The notes: generated by a model not told the origin, from the sequence alone. A DNA stretch of 64,000 nucleotides from Antrihabitans stalagmiti (GCF_016482825.1 NZ_JAEMNV010000003.1:62001-126000), one strand, 5' to 3'; shown: positions 1 through 8,403, numbered from the stretch's first letter. Program-made: numbers and translations.

Positions 1-397
1 ACGAGATCTGGCGCGCGAATCCGATCTGACCTTCGTCGAGTATCACGTGTTGGCGTCGTTGCATTCGACGCCGCAGCACCGAATGGGGCTCAGCGAGTTG
101 GCTGACACGCTGCAGTGGTCGCAGAGCAGGCTGTCGCATCAGATCACGCGTATGGAACGGCGGAAGTTGGTCGCTCGCGAATCGGCCGTAAGGGATGCGC
201 GCTGCTCGGACGCTGTGCTGACAGAGACCGGGTTGGAGACCTTGTGCAACGCGGCACCCGGCCATATCGCGAGCGTGCGCAAGCACTTCATCGACAATCT
301 CGATGATGTGCAGTTGGCAACGCTCGCAGACACTTTCGACACTTTGCTGAAGTATCTCACCGGTGGCGAGCCGGGGCCGAGTCCGCAGAACACCTAG
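1..397 (+). CDS. MarR family transcriptional regulator, 5' end outside window
   Basis: The frame is open from the first base, so the start lies to the left of the window. About 131 residues are visible. They contain the typical MarR segment (LTFVEYHVLASL, then the winged helix with LSELADTLQWSQSRLSHQITRME and a wing near RDARCSDAVLTETG). MarR proteins are dimeric repressors that usually answer to small aromatic or oxidant ligands. The stop lies only 4 bp from the stop of the convergent tautomerase gene, so the two are neighbours but not an operon. The target is unknown. Confidence 0.85.
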   Translation, partial: RDLARESDLTFVEYHVLASLHSTPQHRMGLSELADTLQWSQSRLSHQITRMERRKLVARESAVRDARCSDAVLTETGLETLCNAAPGHIASVRKHFIDNLDDVQLATLADTFDTLLKYLTGGEPGPSPQNT

Positions 398-401
398 CTC
401 A

Positions 402-851
402 TCAGGCGTTTATGGCGTCACGCTCTGTTGCGGCGACGCTCGCCAGGTTCTCGAACTTGACGGCCTGGCCTGCAGCGCCCCAGTTGCCCTCGGGTACCTC
501 ACGAATCAGTGTCCAGACATGCAACGCCTGCTCGCTTTGTGGATTCAGTCCCGCCGCGCTGACCACTGCCTCGTGGACCTCGCCGATCAGGATGTCTTTG
601 CGACGCTGCGATAGCGCGCCGGCCGGTACGGTGATGTCGACGCGGAACCGCGGAGCACCGCCGGGTCGGCCGCCGACCGCGAGGTGGTGCTGCGGCAGTT
701 CGTGCAGGTAGGTCCAGGTGATGCCGCGGAAGAACTCGGTATCGGGAGCCTTCTCCGCGCGCAGCAGAATCGTGACCAGGTCGTCGAGCAGTTGTGCCGA
801 CTTGTCCGGTGAAATCGCGCCTTCGGGAATTGTCAGATCGATCAACGGCAT
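402..851 (-). CDS. Tautomerase family protein (double-length 4-oxalocrotonate tautomerase fold)
   Basis: A 149-aa protein starting MPLIDLTIPEGA. Pro2 after the initiator Met is the catalytic base of the tautomerase superfamily. A second beta-alpha-beta unit begins near residue 68 (RFRVDITVPAGAL), so the protein looks like two fused 4-OT-type halves. Members isomerise keto/enol forms of unsaturated acids, or act as dehalogenases or promiscuous enzymes. The substrate cannot be told from sequence. It is convergent with the MarR gene and has no operon partner. The start is the only ATG with Pro at position 2. Confidence 0.8.
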   Translation of the reverse strand: MPLIDLTIPEGAISPDKSAQLLDDLVTILLRAEKAPDTEFFRGITWTYLHELPQHHLAVGGRPGGAPRFRVDITVPAGALSQRRKDILIGEVHEAVVSAAGLNPQSEQALHVWTLIREVPEGNWGAAGQAVKFENLASVAATERDAINA

Positions 852-1002
852 TGTCAGTCATCGCCCTTCGGTGTCGGAGTCACGGACTTCTCGCCCGTAT
901 TATGTAGTATGGCATAGCACTGACTTGCTGTACCAGTGTGATCGAGCGGCTCGTCGACAGGACTCGGATCGCAACCCGGCCACAGATGCGCATATCCGAC
1001 TT

Positions 1003-1017
1003 TGACAATCGTTTGCA
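1003..1017. promoter_or_regulatory. Candidate Zur box upstream of the AztD-like gene
   Basis: TGACAATCGTTTGCA matches the actinobacterial Zur core TGAAAATCATTTTCA, as I recall it, at 12 of 15 positions. It lies 20 bp before the ATG at 1038. The neighbouring gene encodes a His-rich AztD-like zinc protein, so zinc-dependent repression fits. This is a motif comparison by eye and has not been scored. Confidence 0.45.
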
Positions 1018-1037
1018 ATAGCGGCTACTTCTTGCGT

Positions 1038-2282
1038 ATGGCAACCACACTTCTTCACCGATCAGGCGGCGCCGCCGTGGCGATATCCCTCGCGGCAGCA
1101 CTTGCGGTCGGGTGCTCGTCGAACGAGCCCGACGGCACCGCGTCCGCTACCTCGACTACTCCACAAGAGTCCGAACCGATCGAATCCGAAACGGCACAGC
1201 CCCGACTGACCGTCACCTACGACGGCGGGATCATGGTGCTGGACGCTGACACGCTGGGGCTGATCCAGACAACCGAACTGGACGGATTCAACCGCGTGAA
1301 TCCCGCGGGCGACAGCAGGCATGTGCTGGTCTCGCACGGCAATTCGTTCCGCGTCCTCGATGTCGGAACCTGGAGCGACAGTCATGGCGATCATTCCCAC
1401 CACTACACGGCGCCGCCGCAACTGACCGACGTCGAGTTCGAGTCCTCCGAACCCGGCCACGTCGTTCGCCACGATGGCAAGACGGTGTTGTTCTTCGACG
1501 GATCGGGTCTGGTCGAGATTTTCGATCCGAACACACTCGACGGTAAGCCGGAGACCCGTACCTACACCGCCCCGGATCCCCATCACGGTGTTGCTGTCGA
1601 GCTCGCCGACGGACGCCTGGTCACGAGTCTGGGTACCGACGAAAAGCGTACGGGCATAGTCGTTCTCGATGCGGCGCGGACCGAAACCGCACGCAGCGAG
1701 GACTGCCCCGGCGTGCACGGCGAGGCTGTTGCAGCAAACGAGGCCGTGACCTTCGGCTGCGAGAACGGTGTGATCGTGTTCAAGGACGGAGCCATCCGCA
1801 AGATCGCCAGCCCCGACTCCTACGGCCGAATCGGAAACCTGTCGGCCAAGGAAGACTCGCCGATCGTGCTCGGTGACTACAAGGTCGACCCGAATGCCGA
1901 GTTGGAACGCCCGACGCGGGTGTCGCTGGTGAACACCGAAACCGGCGAATTGAAGCTCGTCGAACTGGGTACGTCATACACGTTTCGGTCGCTCGGTCGG
2001 GGACCAGCTGGTGAGGGACTGGTCCTCGGCACCGACGGAACACTGCAGGTCATCGACCCTGTCAGCGGGGCTGTAACCAGTCGCTTCCCGGTCATCGCGC
2101 CGTGGTCCGAGCCGCAGGAGTGGCAGTCACCGAGGCCCGCGCTGTACGTGCAGGGCAACGAGGCCTTCGTGACCGAGCCTGCGACCGACTCGATCCACAC
2201 GGTCGACCTCGCGTCCGGCAGCGTGACCAAGTCCGAGAAGGTTCCGCACACCCCAAACGAAATCACCGGTGTGACGGGGTAA
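1038..2282 (+). CDS. aztD: AztD-like zinc metallochaperone lipoprotein
   Basis: A 414-aa protein with an N-terminal lipoprotein signal (MATTLLHRSGGAA... then LAVGC lipobox), so it should sit outside the membrane. The rest reads as repeated beta-propeller strands. A His/Asp cluster (DSHGDHSHHYTAPP, about residues 115-128) resembles the zinc-binding loop of AztD, which passes zinc to the binding protein AztC of the AztABC importer. The Zur-like box just upstream agrees with a zinc role. No aztABC genes are beside it in this window. It could also be another propeller lipoprotein, but the HGDHSH loop is characteristic. Confidence 0.7.
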   Translation: MATTLLHRSGGAAVAISLAAALAVGCSSNEPDGTASATSTTPQESEPIESETAQPRLTVTYDGGIMVLDADTLGLIQTTELDGFNRVNPAGDSRHVLVSHGNSFRVLDVGTWSDSHGDHSHHYTAPPQLTDVEFESSEPGHVVRHDGKTVLFFDGSGLVEIFDPNTLDGKPETRTYTAPDPHHGVAVELADGRLVTSLGTDEKRTGIVVLDAARTETARSEDCPGVHGEAVAANEAVTFGCENGVIVFKDGAIRKIASPDSYGRIGNLSAKEDSPIVLGDYKVDPNAELERPTRVSLVNTETGELKLVELGTSYTFRSLGRGPAGEGLVLGTDGTLQVIDPVSGAVTSRFPVIAPWSEPQEWQSPRPALYVQGNEAFVTEPATDSIHTVDLASGSVTKSEKVPHTPNEITGVTG

Positions 2283-2294
2283 GGGCCTGCGGCG

Positions 2295-2338
2295 TCGTGC
2301 GCGGTTGACGGGTCCATGGACCCATCAGCCGCGCACGA
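2295..2338. terminator. Bidirectional terminator hairpin between aztD-like gene and mftD
   Basis: A 44-bp near-perfect inverted repeat with outer arms TCGTGCGCGG and CCGCGCACGA and inner arms TGACGGGTCC and GGACCCATCA, with only two mismatched pairs. It sits in the 69-bp gap between two convergent genes, the expected place for a shared terminator. No long U tract is present, which is common in actinobacteria. Confidence 0.75.
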
Positions 2339-2351
2339 GCGGCTAAGGAGC

Positions 2352-3515
2352 CTATCGGGTGAAGCCGGGCGGGATGATCAGATCGTCGGCGGTCAGGTCA
2401 TGAATCGAGGAATGACCGGTTCCGAGGATGGCGGAGTCGATACCGCCCCTGAGGATGTCGAGAACGTTCTCGACCCCTGCCTGCCCACCGGCCGCAAGGC
2501 CCCAGAGATACGCGCGACCGATCATGACGGCCCGGGCGCCGAGGGCGACTGCCTTCACGACATCACTGCCGCGACGGATACCACCGTCGAGAACGATCTC
2601 GACCTGATCTCCGACGGCTTCCGCGATGGCAGGCAGGACGCGGATCGGTGCAGGCGTGCCGTCGAGATTGTTGCCGCCGTGATTGGACACCGAGATCGCA
2701 GTGACACCGGCCTCGACCGCTCGCTTGGCATCGTCGACGCGCATGATGCCCTTCAACATAAACGGCCCACCCCACTGCTCGCGAAGCCACGCGACGTCCT
2801 CCCAGGTCGGCAGCGGTGTACCCATCCATTCGCCATAGGCCCCGAAGAAGGTCGGCGGTGTTTCGCCCGGTCGAGCCAGGTTCGGCGTCGTCAGGTCGGG
2901 CACCTTGCCGGTCTTCGCGAAATCGAGTAGCCACCGTGGCCGCAGCAGACCTTCCGGTGCGAATCGAGCCATCGCACGGAGGTCCATTTTCTCGGGGATA
3001 GCTGGGCTGCCCCAATCTCGACCGTTCGAGAAGGACCAATCCAGCGTCACGATCAATCCCGATGCCCCTGCGCTTCGTGCGCGTTCCATCCGTTCGACCA
3101 TGCGCTCGCGGGTGCCGACCCAGTACATCTGGAAGAAGGTCTGCGGATTCGCTGCGCAGACCTCTTCGACCGGTTTGCTTGCAAACGACGACAATCCGAC
3201 CACGGTGCCTCGGGCGGCCGCGGCTCGCGCGACTGCCACCTCCCCGTCCGGGTGCACGGCCTGCACACCGGTCGGTGAAATGATCACCGGTAGCGAAATC
3301 TGCTGTCCCATAATCGTTGTCGACAGGTCGCGTTTGGCCGACAGATTCGCGACGTGCGGTGCGAAGCCGAGTTCACCGAATGCCGCAACATTGTCGTCGA
3401 TCGACAGACCCTGCTCCGAGCCGGCGACGAGTGCCGAGTAAACCGACTTGGGCAGCCGCTTGCGTGCTCGACGTTGCGCCTCGGCAACGGTCTCGAACCA
3501 TCCTGTTCTACTCAT
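2352..3515 (-). CDS. mftD: Mycofactocin system FMN-dependent oxidase MftD
   Basis: A 387-aa protein of the FMN-dependent alpha-hydroxy-acid dehydrogenase family (L-lactate dehydrogenase-like TIM barrel). It shows the C-terminal FMN/active-site run SNHGGNNLDGTPA, then LDGGIRRGSDVVKA and ALGARAVMIGRAYLWGLA. In mycofactocin biosynthesis MftD oxidatively deaminates the Val-Tyr-derived intermediate AHDP to premycofactocin. It is last in the leftward mftABCD run, 9 bp after mftC, and the start codon has its ribosome-binding region within the mftC end. The usual next gene, mftE, is not downstream; a terminator is. Confidence 0.93.
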   Translation of the reverse strand: MSRTGWFETVAEAQRRARKRLPKSVYSALVAGSEQGLSIDDNVAAFGELGFAPHVANLSAKRDLSTTIMGQQISLPVIISPTGVQAVHPDGEVAVARAAAARGTVVGLSSFASKPVEEVCAANPQTFFQMYWVGTRERMVERMERARSAGASGLIVTLDWSFSNGRDWGSPAIPEKMDLRAMARFAPEGLLRPRWLLDFAKTGKVPDLTTPNLARPGETPPTFFGAYGEWMGTPLPTWEDVAWLREQWGGPFMLKGIMRVDDAKRAVEAGVTAISVSNHGGNNLDGTPAPIRVLPAIAEAVGDQVEIVLDGGIRRGSDVVKAVALGARAVMIGRAYLWGLAAGGQAGVENVLDILRGGIDSAILGTGHSSIHDLTADDLIIPPGFTR

Positions 3516-3524
3516 GGTCGTGTC

Positions 3525-4733
3525 CTATTCCATTCCTGCTAAGGGGTTTTCGTCACAGATCTTGGCCGGGGGACGCAGCATCAACGTCAAGGGAACAGAC
3601 GCGCGTGGCGTCTTTCGCTGACCGGTTCGGGAGTGGTCGACGCTGGACTTCGGGATCGAACCTGCTGCGGCAAGGGCGGATTCACCGTTGCCGAGCACAC
3701 ATTCGGGGTCCGGACCGTCCATGGGAAGGCCGGTGAAGAATTTGGCCGCCATACATCCGCCGCGGCACGAGTCGAAGAACGAGCACTTGGTGCACGCCCC
3801 ACCGGTCTGGGGTGAGCGAAGCTCGGTGAACAGTTCCGAGGTCTGCCAGACGTGCTGAAAACCACCGTCGCGCAGAATGTTTCCCGCAAGAAAGTTCTCG
3901 TGGATCGCAAACGGGCAGGCGTAGACGTCGCCGATCGGATCGATCAGGCACACCACGCGCCCCGCGCCGCAAAGATTGAGCCCCGGCAGCGCGTCACCGA
4001 ATGCGGACAGGTGGAAGAACGAATCGCCAGTGAGGACGCCCTCACCGTTGGCTACCAGCCAGTTGTACAGCTCCCGCTGCTGAATATTGGTCGGATGCAG
4101 GTCGTTCCACACATCCGCGCCACGGCCGGCCGGCCGTAGCCGGGTGATTCGCAGAGTCGCGCCGTATTTGTCCGCAAGTGCCTTGAACTCGTCGAGTTGT
4201 GGGACGTTGTGCCGGGTGACGACGACCGAGATCTTGGCATCCTTGAAGCCGGCTTCGGCGAGGTTTTCCAGTGCCCTGATTGCCATGTCGAACGATCCTG
4301 GACCACGAACCGCGTCGTTGACCTCGGCGGTCGCGCCGTCGAGCGAGATCTGCACGTCGACGTAGTCGGACGCGGCGAGACGTGCTGCGACCTTCTTGTC
4401 TATCCGCACCCCGTTCGTCGAAAACTTCACTCCGACCTGGTGTGCCGTCGCGTAGTCGACGAGTTCCCAGAAGTCCGAGCGCACGGTCGGCTCGCCACCT
4501 CCGATGTTGACGTAGAACACCTGCATACGCTGCAACTCGTCGATTACCGCCTTGCACTGTTCGGTCGACAGTTCACGCGGATCGCGGCGACCCGACGACG
4601 AAAGGCAGTGCACGCAAGACAGATTGCAGGCGTAGGTGAGTTCCCACGTCAGACAGATGGGCGCGTCGAGACCGAGTTCGAATTGATCGACGAGTTTGCC
4701 GACGCGGGCGGGTTGTTCCAGCACAGTGGTCAT
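3525..4733 (-). CDS. mftC: Mycofactocin radical SAM maturase MftC
   Basis: A 402-aa radical SAM enzyme. The CX3CX2C cluster motif is visible as CNLSCVHC near residue 30. A C-terminal SPASM region holds further cysteines (CGAGRVVC, CPFAIHEN, CTKCSFFDSCRGGC). MftC oxidatively decarboxylates the C-terminal Tyr of MftA and then crosslinks it to the preceding Val. The frame is open to 5021, but the start MTTVLEQPARVGKLVDQ at 4733 is chosen because it follows the mftB stop by 11 bp and gives the family length. It is cotranscribed with mftA and mftB upstream and mftD downstream. Confidence 0.95.
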   Translation of the reverse strand: MTTVLEQPARVGKLVDQFELGLDAPICLTWELTYACNLSCVHCLSSSGRRDPRELSTEQCKAVIDELQRMQVFYVNIGGGEPTVRSDFWELVDYATAHQVGVKFSTNGVRIDKKVAARLAASDYVDVQISLDGATAEVNDAVRGPGSFDMAIRALENLAEAGFKDAKISVVVTRHNVPQLDEFKALADKYGATLRITRLRPAGRGADVWNDLHPTNIQQRELYNWLVANGEGVLTGDSFFHLSAFGDALPGLNLCGAGRVVCLIDPIGDVYACPFAIHENFLAGNILRDGGFQHVWQTSELFTELRSPQTGGACTKCSFFDSCRGGCMAAKFFTGLPMDGPDPECVLGNGESALAAAGSIPKSSVDHSRTGQRKTPRASVPLTLMLRPPAKICDENPLAGME

Positions 4734-4744
4734 GTGAAAAGTCC

Positions 4745-5065
4745 TCAGGATTGCGAGTCGGAGTCGGAGTCGGCTGTCGCGCGAACGAGCATGTTGGATC
4801 GCACCAGTGCGGACAGAGCGGTCACGTACGGGCGCGCGGCTGATCTGTCGATCCCGGCGGCCTGGAATGCGGCCCACGCGTCGGGGTGGCTTGGTAGCGC
4901 ACGAACCAAGTCGACAACGGTCTGGTTCTTGAGGAACGACAGTTTGCGTGTTCCGAAGTGATAGAGGAGCGCCCCGAAAGGTTCCGGACGTAGGGCGACC
5001 ATCGGGTGCAGTCGCCAGCACGCGTCGAACTCGAATTCCGGGGCCTCCCCCATCACCGTGGACAT
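4745..5065 (-). CDS. mftB: Mycofactocin precursor chaperone MftB
   Basis: A 106-aa PqqD-like RiPP recognition element protein (ACWRLHPMVALRPEPFGALLYHF, then a winged-helix-like body). MftB binds the MftA leader and presents it to MftC. Its ATG is one base after the mftA stop (TGA-C-ATG), which points to translational coupling. The C-terminus ends in a short acidic/Ser tail (ATADSDSDSQS), probably flexible. Confidence 0.93.
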   Translation of the reverse strand: MSTVMGEAPEFEFDACWRLHPMVALRPEPFGALLYHFGTRKLSFLKNQTVVDLVRALPSHPDAWAAFQAAGIDRSAARPYVTALSALVRSNMLVRATADSDSDSQS

Positions 5066-5066
5066 G

Positions 5067-5183
5067 TCAGTAGACCCCGCACATACCGTCGATCGACACT
5101 TCTTCGACCAACTGCTCTTCGACGAGATCGTCGTTGGTCACCGCGGTCGATGTTGCAGCCGTGGGCGAGTTGCTTTCGGACAT
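5067..5183 (-). CDS. mftA: Mycofactocin precursor peptide MftA
   Basis: A 38-codon gene, easily missed because of its size. The peptide begins MSESNSPTAATS and ends IDGMCGVY, the invariant MftA C-terminus whose Val-Tyr pair becomes the redox core. The middle is acidic (DDLVEEQLVEEVS), the part read by MftB. A strong Shine-Dalgarno AAGGAGG lies just upstream. It is the first gene of the leftward mftABCD operon. Confidence 0.96.
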   Translation of the reverse strand: MSESNSPTAATSTAVTNDDLVEEQLVEEVSIDGMCGVY

Positions 5184-5198
5184 TGGAGCCTCCTTGGT

Positions 5199-5212
5199 TG
5201 TGACGTGTCACA
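5199..5212. promoter_or_regulatory. Inverted repeat upstream of mftA
   Basis: TGTGAC-GT-GTCACA is a perfect 6-bp dyad with a 2-bp spacer, 15 bp before the mftA start. It resembles a CRP half-site pair, but the TGTGA/TCACA spacing is 4 instead of 6, so CRP is unlikely. It may be the site for the mycofactocin TetR repressor MftR or another repressor. No mftR gene is in the window, so the protein is unidentified. Confidence 0.4.
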
Positions 5213-5283
5213 CACGATATTGGCACCGAGTGCGTAATTGAAGGGCCAGCGACCGAAACCGTCCGAAGTGCGCCACAGAACTG

Positions 5284-5297
5284 ACCGATCGGGTAGG
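5284..5297 (+). promoter_or_regulatory. Shared 14-bp motif, site A (mftA/mftM divergent region)
   Basis: ACCGATCGGGTAGG occurs in the 219-bp gap between divergent mftA and mftM, about 100 bp from each start. Near-identical copies lie upstream of the Fe-alcohol dehydrogenase (9810-9823) and the methanol dehydrogenase (13966-13979). The core CCGATCGG is self-complementary. A regulator common to the block, possibly the LuxR-type protein encoded at 6308-7003, is the likely reader. That is inference. Confidence 0.55.
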
Positions 5298-5402
5298 TGG
5301 GTGCAGCCTTGTCGGAGAGTCGAACTCCGCCTGATGGGCGGAATCGCCAGCGGCGCAGCGCAACTAGCGTTGAATCGACACGCGAACGGCGAGAGGGCGA
5401 CC

Positions 5403-6311
5403 ATGTCGACAACTACGGTGAGGTTGGATCCGCTCGAGCCGTGCCTGCGCGGCGAGTGGACCCACGACGACGTGACGGTTCGTCGAGTAGCGGACTACCC
5501 GCTACCGGAGCATCCGGTGCAGCCAGGACTGTCCGACTCTGTCCGTACTCCTCATTTTCAGGTGTTCCGCGACCTGCGCGGGCTTACGATCGTGCACTCG
5601 CTGACGGTTGCAAGCCTGTCCGACGAACTTGCGACCATCGTCGCCGACGAACTCGATGCGCCGGGATACATAGACGGGGAGAGGGAGTTTCAACTCGTTC
5701 TCGTCGGGCTCATCAGATCGACGGTGCCAGGCGCCATCGAATCCTGGCGGTACTTCTACAGGCGCTCGATCGAGCGTCTGGAAGACGGTAGCGCGAGCTT
5801 CGCTGCCGTTCACGAGCACGCCGAAGCGCTGATCGTCGGACGCGAGCTGCTCGATCTGGGCTCGTGTTTCGGCTTCTTCCCGCTCCGCATCGCAGCGGGT
5901 GACATCGATATCGCGGTCACCGCAAGCGATCTCATCGGCGACACGATGCGACTGCTCGACCGCGTCGCGGGCGATCTCGGCCGACCGTTGCGCACGCTGA
6001 CCTGCGACGCCCGCGAGGTACCGCTATCGTCCCGCAGCGCCGATACCGTGACCGCGATCCATCTGCTCGAGCATCTCGACCGTACGGCGGCGATCGAAGT
6101 TCTCGACGAAGCGATTCGGCTGGCACGACGGCGGGTGGTCGTCGCAGTTCCGTTCGAGGGCCAGCCACGCGAATGCTTCGGCCACATACAGGCTTTCGAC
6201 CTCGACTCGCTGTACCACCTCGGCTGTGCGGTAGCGAGCTTGCACAGTGGTGTCAGCGTCGAGGTGCACGAGCATCACGGTGGTTGGCTGGTCTTCGACC
6301 GATCCTGCTAG
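5403..6311 (+). CDS. mftM: SAM-dependent methyltransferase, MftM-like (mycofactocin oligosaccharide methyltransferase)
   Basis: A 302-aa class I methyltransferase with SAM motif I LDLGSCFGFFPL near residue 148, and later DTVTAIHLLEHLDR and RRVVVAVPFEGQP. MftM methylates the glucose chain attached to mycofactocin. The position fits: it is divergent from mftA and convergent with the response regulator, as in mycobacteria. The frame extends back to 5238, but MSTTTVRLDPLEPC is chosen because it is where the conserved family N-terminus begins. It overlaps the stop of the convergent response regulator by 4 bp (ctag). Confidence 0.85.
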   Translation: MSTTTVRLDPLEPCLRGEWTHDDVTVRRVADYPLPEHPVQPGLSDSVRTPHFQVFRDLRGLTIVHSLTVASLSDELATIVADELDAPGYIDGEREFQLVLVGLIRSTVPGAIESWRYFYRRSIERLEDGSASFAAVHEHAEALIVGRELLDLGSCFGFFPLRIAAGDIDIAVTASDLIGDTMRLLDRVAGDLGRPLRTLTCDAREVPLSSRSADTVTAIHLLEHLDRTAAIEVLDEAIRLARRRVVVAVPFEGQPRECFGHIQAFDLDSLYHLGCAVASLHSGVSVEVHEHHGGWLVFDRSC

Positions 6312-7003
6312 ATCAAGCCGCTCTTGCTTGCTGCGTACACGGCTTCGGCGCGACGTGACACTTCGAGCTTGCGCAGGATGTTGCTGACGTGGAATTTGGC
6401 GGTCGTCCCCGAGATGTACAGCTTCTCACCGATTTTCGCGTTCGATAGCCCGGCGGCGAGCAGTCGGAGGACCTCCAGCTCACGGCTTGTGAGGCGTTCT
6501 CGATGTGTGGTGCGACCGTTCAGCGACCGCACCACCGCGGCCGCACTTCGGGAATCGAATGCACTCTCACCCTTCGATACCGCCCGGATAGCCCGAACGA
6601 GTTCGGTCGTGTCCACGTCCTTGACGACGTACCCTTTCGCGCCGGCATGTACCGCTCGAACGACAATTTCGTCGTCGAGGAAGGTCGTCAGGACCAATAG
6701 ACCGATGCCCTCGTGGGCGGCAGAAAGCTTCGCGCACAACGAGAGTCCCTCGTACTCAGAGCTGGCCGACAGCTTCAGGTCCATCAGGACGACGTCAGGA
6801 GCGACGCGGCTGACGACGGCATCGGCCTCTGCCTCCGACGACGCCTCGCCGACGACCTGCAGATCTGCTTCTCGTTCGAGCACCGACCGCAGACCCTGCC
6901 GCAGAATGGCGTGATCGTCGACGAGCACAAGCCGGATCACCCCGGTTTCGCGGGTGGTAGAACGTTGTCCGATCGGCGTGCCGAGCCCGGTTGCACTCGT
7001 CAT
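6308..7003 (-). CDS. NarL/LuxR family two-component response regulator
   Basis: A 231-aa protein. The REC domain has VLVDDHAILRQGL and the phospho-acceptor Asp in DVVLMDLKL. It is followed by a LuxR helix-turn-helix (LTSRELEVLRLLAAGLSNAKIG and SGTTAKFHVSNILRKLEV). The frame is open far upstream, but the ATG at 7003 overlaps the histidine kinase stop as ATGA, so the two are translationally coupled. It probably controls the methanol/mycofactocin block, whose control regions share a 14-bp dyad motif. This regulatory link is inferred from position only. Confidence 0.92.
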   Translation of the reverse strand: MTSATGLGTPIGQRSTTRETGVIRLVLVDDHAILRQGLRSVLEREADLQVVGEASSEAEADAVVSRVAPDVVLMDLKLSASSEYEGLSLCAKLSAAHEGIGLLVLTTFLDDEIVVRAVHAGAKGYVVKDVDTTELVRAIRAVSKGESAFDSRSAAAVVRSLNGRTTHRERLTSRELEVLRLLAAGLSNAKIGEKLYISGTTAKFHVSNILRKLEVSRRAEAVYAASKSGLI

Positions 7004-8403
7004 AGTTGTTCTCCTACTTGTAAGGTCTGCGGTCGAACCGCGGCAGCGTCGGTGCGCGGGATGGTCGCCACGATCGACACACCGCCGATCCTGGCGCGAC
7101 GCACCTCGAAGACGCCACCGTGATCTGCGGCTCGCGTTTTCATGTTGACCAGCCCGCGGTGATGACCGTTGACGTCGCCGATCTCCGCCATCTTCAGCAT
7201 CAGCCGAAGTTTCTCCGGATCGCCGTCCCCGTCGTCGGAGACCGAAAGCAGCACGTCCTGCGCCCGGTACGCCAGCCGTACGATTGCGCGACTTGCGTTG
7301 CCGTGCATAGCTGTATTGAACAGAGCTTCCCCCGCGATCCGAAGTAGCGAGTGTTCCGTCTCGTTCGGCAGTTCGACGTGCTGCCCCTCGACCCGAAACC
7401 GGATGTGCAGATCTTCCGGCATGTGGACCGTGCAGAGTTGCCCGAGCAATTCGGGCAGCGTCGAGCGCCCCGAGTCCGCGGGATGATTCAGTGCATAGAT
7501 GGCTGAACGAAGTTGTTCGACCGCTGTGCGCGTCATGTGTTTGGCGAGTTCCAGCCGCTGCCGTCGTTCCTCCGGCGGAATCTCGCGGCGGCATACTTCG
7601 ATCTGCATGCCTGCCGACAGCACACACTGCGTCACGCTGTCGTGCAGCTCACGTGCGATGCGATGGCGTTCGGAGTCGAGAGCCTGATGACGTTGTGCGG
7701 CACCGAGTTCACGTTGCGTCGCCAGTAGCTCGATGTTGCGAGCAGCCAATTCGGTTGCGTGCCTGCTCGCCTCGGCGAATGCGCGTTCGGCTTGATCGAG
7801 CAAAGTCTGCGACTTTTGGAACAACGCCGAATTCTGCAGTGCCACTGCGGTTTGACTCGACAGGATCCGCATCACGGCCTTGTCGGTGCCGTCGAGAGTG
7901 CGGTGCTGCGGAGTCCACGCTGCGATCGCGCCGACGACGGCGCCGTTCAATTCGATCGGCACGTGGGCGTGGTGGCGTTCGACGACCGGAGCGGTGAACT
8001 GGTCGAGTTCACCGCGCAGTATGCCGTTCAACCGGTTCAGTACGTCGCTCGGCAGATTGGCGCCGGGTGCCTCGGCTGCGGCCCACCCTTCGAACGCGTA
8101 CGCCGTCCCTTTCGCGTCCAGGATCAGATGCCGTGGTTGGGCTTCGGGCAGCGCGCCGTCCGCGAGAGCGATCAGGACCCAGTCGGCGTTCAGATGCGCC
8201 CGCGCGGCGTCGGCTACCGCGCGGACGAGACGCTCGGGTCCGTCGACGGTCTGGACCAGCGCGCGCGATATGGCGTCCAACGCGTGTACGACGCGTTCCA
8301 ATCGTTGTGCGGCGCCACGAAATTCCGGATAGAACGTGCTCTTGCCCGACCGCACTCCGGTCAGGCTCGCCAAATCCGGAGGTCCTGGAAGTTTGCCTGT
8401 CAC
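7000..8403 (-). CDS. GAF domain sensor histidine kinase (HisKA_3 type)
   Basis: A 467-aa soluble kinase without membrane segments. It has an N-terminal GAF-like sensor (about residues 30-180), a coiled coil (TLLDQAERAFAEASRHATELAARN), then the HisKA_3 phospho-His box ERHRIARELHDSVTQ. The ATPase part has LLRIAGEALFNTAMHG, SVSDDGDGD and RGLVNMKTRAADHGG. The start is taken as GTG at 8403, because it overlaps the Fe-ADH stop as GTGA; the frame would otherwise run into that gene. With the downstream regulator it forms a two-component pair in an operon with the dehydrogenase, suggesting that it senses an alcohol, aldehyde or redox cue in the cytosol. Confidence 0.9.
   Translation of the reverse strand: MTGKLPGPPDLASLTGVRSGKSTFYPEFRGAAQRLERVVHALDAISRALVQTVDGPERLVRAVADAARAHLNADWVLIALADGALPEAQPRHLILDAKGTAYAFEGWAAAEAPGANLPSDVLNRLNGILRGELDQFTAPVVERHHAHVPIELNGAVVGAIAAWTPQHRTLDGTDKAVMRILSSQTAVALQNSALFQKSQTLLDQAERAFAEASRHATELAARNIELLATQRELGAAQRHQALDSERHRIARELHDSVTQCVLSAGMQIEVCRREIPPEERRQRLELAKHMTRTAVEQLRSAIYALNHPADSGRSTLPELLGQLCTVHMPEDLHIRFRVEGQHVELPNETEHSLLRIAGEALFNTAMHGNASRAIVRLAYRAQDVLLSVSDDGDGDPEKLRLMLKMAEIGDVNGHHRGLVNMKTRAADHGGVFEVRRARIGGVSIVATIPRTDAAAVRPQTLQVGEQL

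Noticed and set aside
4197-4961. Long open frame (254 codons) on the plus strand across mftC and mftB
   Set aside because: It is antisense to two well-supported genes and codes for a low-complexity Arg/Val-rich product without family character.
5199-5212. CRP/FNR-type binding site in front of mftA
   Set aside because: The half-sites TGTGA and TCACA are 4 bp apart, not the usual 6, so the site is reported only as an unassigned dyad.
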